From Luteibacter sp. SG786 (lineage in GTDB: Bacteria > Pseudomonadota > Gammaproteobacteria > Xanthomonadales > Rhodanobacteraceae): a DNA stretch of 64,000 bases. Positions 56,761 through 64,000 of this stretch are shown here, one piece after another (position 1 is the stretch's first letter; each line of letters starts with the position of its first letter). A model generated the notes under the pieces. It worked only from the letters and a program-made list of their open reading frames with translations, was not told where the DNA came from and did not search any database. Made by a program: the position numbers and the translations under genes. Location of the stretch: NCBI RefSeq assembly GCF_011759605.1, contig NZ_JAAOYX010000001.1, positions 496,001 to 560,000 on the forward strand, in the 5' to 3' direction.

Positions 56761-57491
56761 GGTTCGCGCCGTACCAGCAGCCCGTCCATCTGCAACAGGC
56801 GCCCGCTGCCGGCGTCGAGGAATCCGGCTTCCACGCCCGCGAGGTCGAAACCGAGTTCGGCCAGGCGCAGTAGCATGGGAAGGTACGTTGTCTGTCCCTT
56901 GTACAGCGGCGCCAGCGAAAGTTCGAGCTGAATGCATGCCACGCGGTGCAATGTTTCCGTGGCACCAGCCAGTACGCGATCCTCCAGGCCCTGCACATCG
57001 ATCTTCAGCCAGATGCGACGAGCATCCGTGGCAATCGCCGTCATGGCTTGGTCCAGCGTGGTCAGGACAATCTCTTCGCTGGCGATATATTCCGATGCTG
57101 GCGCAACTGCGCTGTGCAGGCGCTCCATGTCCAGGACGGAACTGCTGATGGAATTCTTCGCGATATGCAACTGAGTGGTGCCGGACCTATCGGAGACACC
57201 CGCAGGAACCACCTTCCAGTTCCCGTCGGCGGTCGCGGCTGGCTCCAGCTCGCTGAGCGCCGAGCGCATGGGTTCGAACGATACGATGGGGCCGTGGTAA
57301 CCCAGCCTGCGCATCTCCCGCGCGTATTGCCCTACGTTGGCACCGACATCGAGAAGCAGATCCGCGTCGAGCGAGGCCAGCAGCTTGCGGCGACGCTCGA
57401 GTTCAAAGCCATTCTTTCCTTTCAGGCGAAAGTAGCCTTTCCGTTCGAGCAGGCGTTTCAACGCGTCGTCGACGAAACGAGGGAAAATCAT
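56757..57491 (-). CDS. FkbM family methyltransferase
   Basis: A 244-residue O-methyltransferase with LLDVGANVGQYAREMR (SAM site, about 47-62), VSFEPMRSAL and WLKIDVQGLEDRVLAG, all typical of FkbM. In glycan clusters these usually methylate a sugar hydroxyl. ATG overlaps the upstream stop by 4 bp. Confidence 0.9.
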   Translation of the reverse strand: MIFPRFVDDALKRLLERKGYFRLKGKNGFELERRRKLLASLDADLLLDVGANVGQYAREMRRLGYHGPIVSFEPMRSALSELEPAATADGNWKVVPAGVSDRSGTTQLHIAKNSISSSVLDMERLHSAVAPASEYIASEEIVLTTLDQAMTAIATDARRIWLKIDVQGLEDRVLAGATETLHRVACIQLELSLAPLYKGQTTYLPMLLRLAELGFDLAGVEAGFLDAGSGRLLQMDGLLVRREP

Positions 57492-58861
57492 GCGGGCTCC
57501 TTACGCACGTCGAGCACTTCGCCCGTCACGTCACTTGTGGCAAGCGCCAGCGTGGCCTCGGCCACGACGACCGCGTCGAGGAGCTGCGCCGTGGGCTCCA
57601 CGCCGAAATTCTCGCTGCGCATCGGCGTGGCAGTACGTTCCGGGTTGACCACGTTGATGCGGACGCCGGCACCAGCGAATTCCTGCGCCAGTCCCTGTGC
57701 GAGATTGACCACGGCGGCTTTCGTCGCCGAATAGACGCTTGTGCGGGCCCTGCCACGCGTATAGGAGCTGGAAGTGAAGAGAATGAGCGAACCGCGCCGG
57801 TCGGCAAGGTACGGAAAAGATTCCTTGGCGACAACGATCGCACCGACGAGATTGGCTGAAACCTGTTCCTCGATCTTCTCGTAGGAACTGCCTTCGAGCA
57901 GGCCTTGTCGCAGGACGCCCGCCGCATTCACCACCATGTCAATGGCGCCCGTGTCTCCGGCAGCAAGCTGCAGCGCCCGCCGTACGTCGGCCGGGCGGGC
58001 GATGTTCACCCCATCCCTGGTCGAAAAGGCATGGACGGCCGCGCCGCGGCTGCGGGCAAGCTCGACCACGGCTTCGCCGATGCCGCGATGGCCTCCGAAC
58101 ACGACGACCGTTTTTCCCGAGAGGCTTGTGTCGTGTGGTGTCTCGGCGCGTGCGCGCGAGCGCAGTTGGAACAGGCGGTCGGCAAGGTAGATGTCCGACG
58201 GGTAGGTAATCTTGATGTTGTTTACATCGCCATCGACGATGGCCACCGAGGCGAGCCCATAGTTCACCACCAGGCCACAGTCATCCGTGACCTTCACCGA
58301 CGCATCGCCGGCAGCGCGGCGGTGAGCCTCGCGCAGCAAGCCGGCACGGAACGCCTGCGGGGTTTGCCCAAGGCGGAGCGTGGAACGGTCGGGTATATGC
58401 GCGATGGTTCCCTCTGGGGTGCGTTCAATGATGGTGTCGGCCGAGGGGATGGCGGTATCCACGGCGTCGTAGGTGTCCAGCGCATCGAGGCAACGCTGAA
58501 TCGTGGCCGAGTCGAGCAGCGGGCGAACGATGTCGTGGACGAGCACCTTGGCGTCGTCGTCGCGCACGGCCGCTATCCCTGCCGCAGAACTCTCGCGGCG
58601 GGTGGCGCCGCCGAGCACGATTTCCCTGACCTTGGCGTAGCGCCCGCGTACCACCAGTTCCTCGGCGACGAGCCGGCTGTCGGTGTTGACCACGAGAATG
58701 ATGTCATCGATTTGCTCGTGTGCCTCGAACACGTCAAGTGTGTGCTCGAAAACAGTTTTGCCCGCCACTTTCAGGAATTGCTTCGGGATATCGAGTCGAG
58801 CGCGTTCGCCGGTGCCCGACGCGAGCAGGATGGCGATGCGGGGTGGGGTGGCAGTCGTCAT
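57488..58861 (-). CDS. bifunctional cytidylyltransferase/SDR, Bcs1-like CDP-ribitol synthase
   Basis: A 457-residue fusion. The N-terminal half (1 to about 235) is an IspD/TarI-type cytidylyltransferase: AILLASGTGERARLDIPKQF, VHDIVRPLLD and LRLGQTPQAFR. The C-terminal half is a short-chain dehydrogenase with GGHRGIGEAVV and YSATK (catalytic Tyr/Lys). The same fusion, Bcs1 of Haemophilus influenzae, reduces ribulose-5-phosphate and makes CDP-ribitol. The IspD match alone could mislead; the fused reductase argues against an isoprenoid role. Confidence 0.87.
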   Translation of the reverse strand: MTTATPPRIAILLASGTGERARLDIPKQFLKVAGKTVFEHTLDVFEAHEQIDDIILVVNTDSRLVAEELVVRGRYAKVREIVLGGATRRESSAAGIAAVRDDDAKVLVHDIVRPLLDSATIQRCLDALDTYDAVDTAIPSADTIIERTPEGTIAHIPDRSTLRLGQTPQAFRAGLLREAHRRAAGDASVKVTDDCGLVVNYGLASVAIVDGDVNNIKITYPSDIYLADRLFQLRSRARAETPHDTSLSGKTVVVFGGHRGIGEAVVELARSRGAAVHAFSTRDGVNIARPADVRRALQLAAGDTGAIDMVVNAAGVLRQGLLEGSSYEKIEEQVSANLVGAIVVAKESFPYLADRRGSLILFTSSSYTRGRARTSVYSATKAAVVNLAQGLAQEFAGAGVRINVVNPERTATPMRSENFGVEPTAQLLDAVVVAEATLALATSDVTGEVLDVRKEPA

Positions 58862-60144
58862 CGGGACGTGGTCTCGGTGGGCTCGGTTGGAACGGTAGGT
58901 CGAAGGAAGACGGCAAGCCACAGTAGCGTGGCGGTCACTGCCAGCGCACCTTGCAGCATGACGGCCGCGCCGAGTATTCCGTAACGGGGAATCAAGGTTG
59001 TGGCCAGTCCATACAATACGGCAAGCCCGGAGACTTGTGCTGCCATGCGGAGTGCACGCCGGTCGCTGGTGACGAGCACATTCGCGCCGGTGGCGGTCAG
59101 GCCCATCAGTAACGGCGCGAGACAAAGCATTTGCGCGGCGTGAGCGGCATTGGCGAAGGTCGGGCCGAGCAACCAGGGCAGCAGCGCGGCACCCGCCAGC
59201 ATGCCGACGGCCCCTACCGATCCGAATGCCAATGAGGCTATGAGCAGGCCTGTTACCAACCGGCCGTCGTTAAGCCGCCCCCTGGCGCGGAAGAGTCGCG
59301 GCAGGGCGGCCATGGCCAGCGCCGACACCGGGATCGACAACACCGAGACCAGGCGAAAAGCCACGGTGTACCATCCTGCAACCTCGGCGCCTGCCAACCT
59401 CAGCACCAGCGACTTATCGAGGGACACCATCGCCGTATCGATGACTCGCATCAACGAGTAGCTCGCGCTCTCGACGGTTTCGCCGCGAGTTGGGAGCCGA
59501 CGATCCGCGGCTGGCGGGCGTAGCTGGTGACGCATGAAGCACCATGCCGTGGCCGATGCAGCGCATGCGACCGCAGCGTGGTAAGGGGCGTACGCAAGTA
59601 GAGAATCCCCTTCTCCAAACAGGAAGTAGAGTGCGACCGCGAGCAGATTTCCCAACGGCACGATGGTGTACATCACGCCCGCCATGCCGGGCCGCTCATG
59701 CGCCTGGTATGCGTAACTGGAAAGGATGGTTGCAGGAAACGCCACAATTTCAGCAACGCCGATGCAGGCGACTGCCAAGGCCGACACCGCATGACCGAGC
59801 AACGTGTTCGCGATGGCGGTGAACAACAGCCATAGCCCCAATCCGCTCAGCAGCGTAGCCATGCCTGCGTGGCGCAGCGAGCTGCCGAATCGCGCGCGCT
59901 CACGCGATACTTCCTGGAGCAAGGTGAGGCCGAAGCCGAGCCCGGTGAACGCACCCAAGGCGGACGCGAGGCCCGCGTACCCCGCGAATATGCCGTAGCT
60001 CGCCGCCCCCAGCAGGCGGGCGATGAGTACCATCCACAGCGCCTGCAGGCCAACCCGCCCAAATTGCCAGAACGTGAGGAGGAAAGCGCCGGTGCGCAGC
60101 GCCGGTTGCGGCGAGGTCGGTTCGGTGGCTGGCGCTCTGGTCAC
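58858..60144 (-). CDS. polysaccharide flippase (Wzx/MATE-like)
   Basis: A 428-residue membrane protein with about 12-14 hydrophobic helices, of the polysaccharide biosynthesis/O-antigen transporter type: ALWMVLIARLLGAASYGIF near the N-terminus and a repeated ALAMAALPRLFRARG-like half. It would move a lipid-linked glycan across the inner membrane. The GTG start overlaps the upstream stop (GTGA). Confidence 0.85.
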   Translation of the reverse strand: MTRAPATEPTSPQPALRTGAFLLTFWQFGRVGLQALWMVLIARLLGAASYGIFAGYAGLASALGAFTGLGFGLTLLQEVSRERARFGSSLRHAGMATLLSGLGLWLLFTAIANTLLGHAVSALAVACIGVAEIVAFPATILSSYAYQAHERPGMAGVMYTIVPLGNLLAVALYFLFGEGDSLLAYAPYHAAVACAASATAWCFMRHQLRPPAADRRLPTRGETVESASYSLMRVIDTAMVSLDKSLVLRLAGAEVAGWYTVAFRLVSVLSIPVSALAMAALPRLFRARGRLNDGRLVTGLLIASLAFGSVGAVGMLAGAALLPWLLGPTFANAAHAAQMLCLAPLLMGLTATGANVLVTSDRRALRMAAQVSGLAVLYGLATTLIPRYGILGAAVMLQGALAVTATLLWLAVFLRPTVPTEPTETTSR

Positions 60145-62066
60145 GGTTTCCGAGCGCTCACAAGTGATTTCTTCAACTTGCCGATGTCCGTGCTGAGCGA
60201 ACCGCCGATATTGAGATCTTCCAGACGCTGTATCTGTACCTCTGCATCCTGCAACTGGCCGAGTTGGATGGCAATGCGCGTGCGGGTGATGATGTAGGCA
60301 GGTTCTGCCGGCGCCGCCGCCGTGGCGTCCTCGATTGTGCGGTACGCCAGGTCGAGGTCGCCGAGCTCGCCCCATGCGTAGTCGGAATACATAGCAAGGA
60401 GACGGGCCGTAGGGTTCGGATGCGACAGCGCAACGCTGAATGCCTCCACCATCCTGTCTTTCGGAAGATCGCAGAGATCCTGGATCGCGCAGGTACTCAG
60501 CGCGCCCAGGCTGCTTTCGTCCTGGACACTTGGGCGGCGGACCTTGAGCTTGCGCACTATGCTTTCCCACCACGAGTCCTTCAGCGGGACATGCATGCGC
60601 GCGTTGAGGAAAATGAGAGCCTGTTCGGGAAGGATCGACGAACCTGGAAGTTCCATCGCACGTTCCAGCGGCGCGTAGGCCAGGCGCGTAAAGGGTGAAT
60701 GCGGATCGTAATGCGAAAGGATGATGTACGTGCGGCCGAGTTCATATTGCGCGCGCGGCGAATCGGGTGCCCGCTCTGCCAGCTCTCTTGCGAGCCCGAG
60801 TGGACTTCCCCAGGCGCTCGCCGTCATGGCTGTCTGCAGAGCCCAGTACGCAACCAGCGCGCCTAGCGCCGTCCTGCGGGCGAGCACGAGCCGTGAGGTG
60901 CCGCCGCTCGCCGCGAGGGACGGGATCAGTGCCAACATCAGCCCATAGCTGGAGAAATAATTGCGGTGTTCGTAGATCAGTTCCAGCGGAACGACTGTGG
61001 CCGTGAGCACATGGCAGGCGAAGAACAACCCGAGGCCCAGCGCCATTAGCGGTCGCTTATTGCGAAGGACGACGGTCAGTGCCAGGAGCGAGGCGATGGC
61101 AGCTGCGCCCAGTAGCGTTGTCGGGGGGCTTAGCCACCCGCGGGAGATGACGAAATCGTCGTGATAGAACGACAGGTCGCTGGCACGGGGAAAAATGGTC
61201 CACACCACGTAGTCGATCACGATCCGGCATTCACTCAGGAGCCGTGTGCCGAGCGTGAAATCACGGCTGGCCCATGCCCTCGGATTCGACAACTTGATGG
61301 CCATCCATGCCGAACCGAGGACAAATGGAACGGCCAGCACCACGATAAACAGGTTGCGTACGCGCCTATCGAAAACGGGCTGACCGTCGAGTGCCCGGCT
61401 ATCGCCCTTGAGCAAAGCCCACTCGATCAGTAGCGCGTATAACGGCACCAGCACAGCGGTTTCTTTTGCCAGCAGCCCGATGGCCGGCAAGATCGTGATG
61501 GCGGCAGCGGCTATCGCCAGGTCGCTCCAGCTGTTCCTGCGCATGGCGGTTCGCGCCTTCACGTAACCGATCAGGGCCAGGAAGACGAAGAGGTTTGCCA
61601 GGCTCTCCATTCGCTGCACAACGTAAAGTACGGAGGTCACGTTGATGGGAAGCAACAGCCAGGCCGTGGTGACCAACGCGGCCACAACACCATCGTTGGA
61701 CGGAGCCGGGTCCCGCGCTCGCGAGTGCGCCGCTGACAGCAATAATCGTGTGAGAAAGAAGCAGGCGAGCCCGTTCAGCAGGTGGATGACGATGTTCGTC
61801 ACCTTCATCGGTGCAGCATCGACGCCGGTAGCCAGGATGTTCGCCGCAAAGGTAAGGGAAGCAAGGGGGCGCTTGAATTCGCTGGAGGGCGACGACAGCG
61901 ACGCACGCACCAGTGATCCCACGGTTACGGATTTAGGGTGCAGTCCGGTGTTGTCGACGATATTCGGATAGTCGTCGAAGATAAATCCGCCGTTCGTGCC
62001 GGGTATGTAGACCGCCAACGTCAAGAGCAGTCCCGCCGCGAGAATGATGTACGGAATCCACTTCAC
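60141..62066 (-). CDS. polytopic membrane protein, GT-C-like with C-terminal TPR region
   Basis: A 641-residue protein. An N-terminal loop FIFDDYPNI after the first helix and PLASLTFAANI resemble the first extracytoplasmic loop of GT-C enzymes such as PMT/TMTC proteins; DD could be the catalytic acid pair. About ten helices are followed by a soluble ~200-residue helical, TPR-like tail. Possible protein- or lipid-glycosyltransferase, or ligase. The GTG at 62066 overlaps the neighbour's stop (GTGA); longer starts are less likely. Function inferred only. Confidence 0.7.
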   Translation of the reverse strand: MKWIPYIILAAGLLLTLAVYIPGTNGGFIFDDYPNIVDNTGLHPKSVTVGSLVRASLSSPSSEFKRPLASLTFAANILATGVDAAPMKVTNIVIHLLNGLACFFLTRLLLSAAHSRARDPAPSNDGVVAALVTTAWLLLPINVTSVLYVVQRMESLANLFVFLALIGYVKARTAMRRNSWSDLAIAAAAITILPAIGLLAKETAVLVPLYALLIEWALLKGDSRALDGQPVFDRRVRNLFIVVLAVPFVLGSAWMAIKLSNPRAWASRDFTLGTRLLSECRIVIDYVVWTIFPRASDLSFYHDDFVISRGWLSPPTTLLGAAAIASLLALTVVLRNKRPLMALGLGLFFACHVLTATVVPLELIYEHRNYFSSYGLMLALIPSLAASGGTSRLVLARRTALGALVAYWALQTAMTASAWGSPLGLARELAERAPDSPRAQYELGRTYIILSHYDPHSPFTRLAYAPLERAMELPGSSILPEQALIFLNARMHVPLKDSWWESIVRKLKVRRPSVQDESSLGALSTCAIQDLCDLPKDRMVEAFSVALSHPNPTARLLAMYSDYAWGELGDLDLAYRTIEDATAAAPAEPAYIITRTRIAIQLGQLQDAEVQIQRLEDLNIGGSLSTDIGKLKKSLVSARKP

Positions 62067-64000
62067 GGGCGTCGGCCCTGGCGCGCCGCTGCGTCGGTTG
62101 CCAGGGTCTGTCTGAGCGCGGCCATCTCGTTCCGCCAGTACCCCTGCCGAGCCAGGATCGTTTCGTGTAGCCACTTCATGCCTTCGCCAGGCCGCGCGGC
62201 CGGAGCCTGCAGCGTATCGTAGTGATCCAGGTGCCTCTGCCCCTCAGCAGGATGGCCGCTTCGCCCCAGCGCGGCGGCCTGTTCGAGCGCCACGCCTGGC
62301 GAAACCTGGAGGTCCAGGGCCGCATTGAACCATGACAGGGCAGCCGCCGGGTCGTCGCGAGCCAATGCGATCTCGCCGCGAAGGTGCGCGATATCCTGCA
62401 TACGGCCGGGGATGGCAGCGACGACGGGATTCGCAGCGGTTGCTTCGAGCAGGCGTTCGATCCCGTCGAGACCAAGGCCGGTGCACGGCCTTGCGACGAT
62501 CTTCCCCTCAATCCAATAGGTGAGGAGGGCGCCTGGATCGTGCTTCGCATGGCGCAGCGCGTGCGCGGCAGCCTCGTAAGTTGCTTCGGTCAGCATGTGT
62601 CGGCGGCATGCGATATCGATCGCGGTGAAGGCGATCTGCGGCTCCAGTGGGAATCGTTCCAGGGCTGTTCCCAAGCGAGCCGCTGCCGCCGCGTGTTCGC
62701 CTGCCTCGTCCTCCAACTGCGTGGCGTAGGCCTGTGCGCGGGCCGAGCCGGGCGCTTCCTCCGCCCACACCCGGGCCCGGGCGAGTGGCTCTCTCCACAA
62801 CGACACTGTTTGCGATGTGAGGATCGCTTCACCGAGGAGAAGGGCTGCACCGAGTACCAATGCCCCCGCCCGGTGTGAGCGACCCGCGAGCCACGCTCCT
62901 ATGGGCCAGAACAGCAGCATTGCCGGCAGATAATTGCGATGTTCGAAGTAGAGTTCCAGCGCCAGTGAGCTGGACTCCAGCAGGTGACCGGCGAAGAAGA
63001 ACAGCAGAGCCGCCACCGGAATGGGAAATCGCCGCCGCCACCGCCACGCCAGGGCGCAGGCGGCAGCACACGCGATGCATGTAGGCAGGGTGTACCAGGG
63101 GTGGAAAAGGTCGGTGGCCGCCTGATACTGGTCGTGGAAAAGGCTGCCGTAGTGCGAGTCCGCCAGGAAAAGTAGCTTAAGGTAGTCGAGCAGGATGGCC
63201 GGCTCGGTGATGACACGCTGGACAATCGTGAACGATCGCGCCGTGGCCGGACCATGTCCGATCGACTTCAGTAGTACCCAGAGCACCCCTGCCACGACCG
63301 CGACGGCGAGTGGCATGGCCAGCGCGTTCCGCCACCGGACATAGCGCCGCGCCTCATATCGCGCCACGTCGCCGATCGGCAGGGTGGCGTCTATGATCAA
63401 CGCGAGCAGGGGAAGGAGGATGCCGTTCGGCTTGGAAAGCGCGGCGAGGAGCGTGCAGAGACCGAAGGCGGCCAGGAGAAAGAGCGGCCCCGAGCGCTCG
63501 CCCGCCAGCATACGCCGGCGCCCCGACAGCCAAAGGTGCAGGCCGGCTAGCACGAAGCAGGTTGGCAACATCGCTTCGCGTTGCACGATGTACAGCACGG
63601 TGGAAACGAAGAGCGGATGCAGCAGCCAGGCACTTGCGCCGAACACGGCGGCCCATCGGGAGCGTTCGGTCTGCAGGCCATGGAGCCGCCCCAGGTGGTT
63701 CAGCAGCGCGAACAGCAGCGCTCCGTTAAGAAGGTGCAGAAGCAGATTCGTGCGCTTGAATGGGTAGGGGGCGGCAGGCCAGTAGTTGGCGTCGAGCAGG
63801 AAGCTCAGGAGAGAAAGAGGCCTGCCCGTAGGATCGGCCCGCCCCGCCGTCAGGTATCGAACAAGCGTGGTGCCGTTGTCCACGCGACCGAATTCGCCGA
63901 GCACGGGGAGGTTCGCCGCGTCGTCGAAAAAGTAGCCGGTAGCAAGGCCAGGTCGGTACACGGCCGCGCACGCGAGCAGCGCCAGGGCGACGCAGAGTAT
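62063..64000 (-). CDS. paralogous GT-C-like/TPR membrane protein, N-terminus cut by window edge
   Basis: At least 645 codons are visible; the frame stays open to position 64000, so the start lies beyond the window. Its plan repeats that of its downstream neighbour: a helix, then YFFDDAANLP, RPLSLLSFLLD, about ten helices with FEHRNYLPAMLLFW (the neighbour has YEHRNYFSSYGLML), then a soluble TPR-like tail. A tandem duplication is likely. Expected to act in glycan transfer or ligation at the periplasmic face. Confidence 0.72.
   Translation of the reverse strand: MLCVALALLACAAVYRPGLATGYFFDDAANLPVLGEFGRVDNGTTLVRYLTAGRADPTGRPLSLLSFLLDANYWPAAPYPFKRTNLLLHLLNGALLFALLNHLGRLHGLQTERSRWAAVFGASAWLLHPLFVSTVLYIVQREAMLPTCFVLAGLHLWLSGRRRMLAGERSGPLFLLAAFGLCTLLAALSKPNGILLPLLALIIDATLPIGDVARYEARRYVRWRNALAMPLAVAVVAGVLWVLLKSIGHGPATARSFTIVQRVITEPAILLDYLKLLFLADSHYGSLFHDQYQAATDLFHPWYTLPTCIACAAACALAWRWRRRFPIPVAALLFFFAGHLLESSSLALELYFEHRNYLPAMLLFWPIGAWLAGRSHRAGALVLGAALLLGEAILTSQTVSLWREPLARARVWAEEAPGSARAQAYATQLEDEAGEHAAAAARLGTALERFPLEPQIAFTAIDIACRRHMLTEATYEAAAHALRHAKHDPGALLTYWIEGKIVARPCTGLGLDGIERLLEATAANPVVAAIPGRMQDIAHLRGEIALARDDPAAALSWFNAALDLQVSPGVALEQAAALGRSGHPAEGQRHLDHYDTLQAPAARPGEGMKWLHETILARQGYWRNEMAALRQTLATDAAARQGRRP

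Noticed and set aside
57488-58861. Annotation as IspD of the isoprenoid pathway
   Set aside because: It is fused to a short-chain dehydrogenase and lies in a glycan operon with a CDP-polyol phosphotransferase, which fits a Bcs1-like role.

Overview
The window is one continuous stretch of a GC-rich gammaproteobacterial chromosome. Gene content, dense ATGA/GTGA-coupled operons and GTAGGAGC-type REP repeats point to the Lysobacterales (Xanthomonadales), most likely a Rhodanobacteraceae such as Luteibacter or Dyella. That placement is inferred from protein resemblance and style; no marker gene was aligned. About 67 protein genes are supported. I see no rRNA, tRNA, CRISPR array, phage or complete insertion sequence.

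Layout. 1-9.1 kb (mostly minus strand): dnaE (its C-terminus runs off the left edge), a Nudix hydrolase, a 5'-3' exonuclease, a nitroreductase, a sigma factor/DUF3619/DUF3106 operon, a small membrane protein, sufT and a DUF4279 gene. 9-13 kb: two secreted proteases, an M4 thermolysin-like and an S8 subtilisin-like enzyme, separated by a non-coding island with two inverted copies of a structured ~140-bp repeat. 13-24 kb: single-domain asparaginase, AidB-like acyl-CoA dehydrogenase, wrbA, a YihY-family protein, a TlpA-like thioredoxin, acylphosphatase, a Sco1/PCu(A)C copper-delivery pair, a SPFH/ribbon-helix-helix pair, a transglutaminase and purT. 24-37 kb: a repeat-rich TPR-like protein, PBP1b, hemE, aroK-aroB, pdxH, a GLYK-like kinase, YjbQ, a BtuF-like protein and bpt. 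37-40 kb: a light-sensing pair, heme oxygenase plus a bacteriophytochrome with no output domain. 40-47 kb: a nucleotide pyrophosphatase-like lipoprotein, hutU, msrA and a cyclic-di-GMP operon behind a sigma-28-type promoter. 47-52 kb: coaE and the type IV pilus genes pilD, pilC and pilB, with no pilA between pilB and pilC. 52-64 kb: a surface-glycan cluster on both strands.

How the genes work together. The glycan cluster is the main accessory feature. Its minus-strand operon couples two multi-membrane GT-C/TPR-like proteins, a flippase, a fused cytidylyltransferase/short-chain dehydrogenase of the Bcs1 (CDP-ribitol) type, an FkbM methyltransferase, a CDP-glycerol/ribitol phosphotransferase-like enzyme and a GT2. 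The plus-strand operon adds a GT2, a GT4 and a methyltransferase. Together they suggest a polyol-phosphate (teichoic-acid-like) surface polymer in a Gram-negative cell. The cyclic-di-GMP pair appears wired to flagellar control.

REP repeats are frequent. They supply the stop codons of three genes, and one lies in frame inside the heme oxygenase gene.
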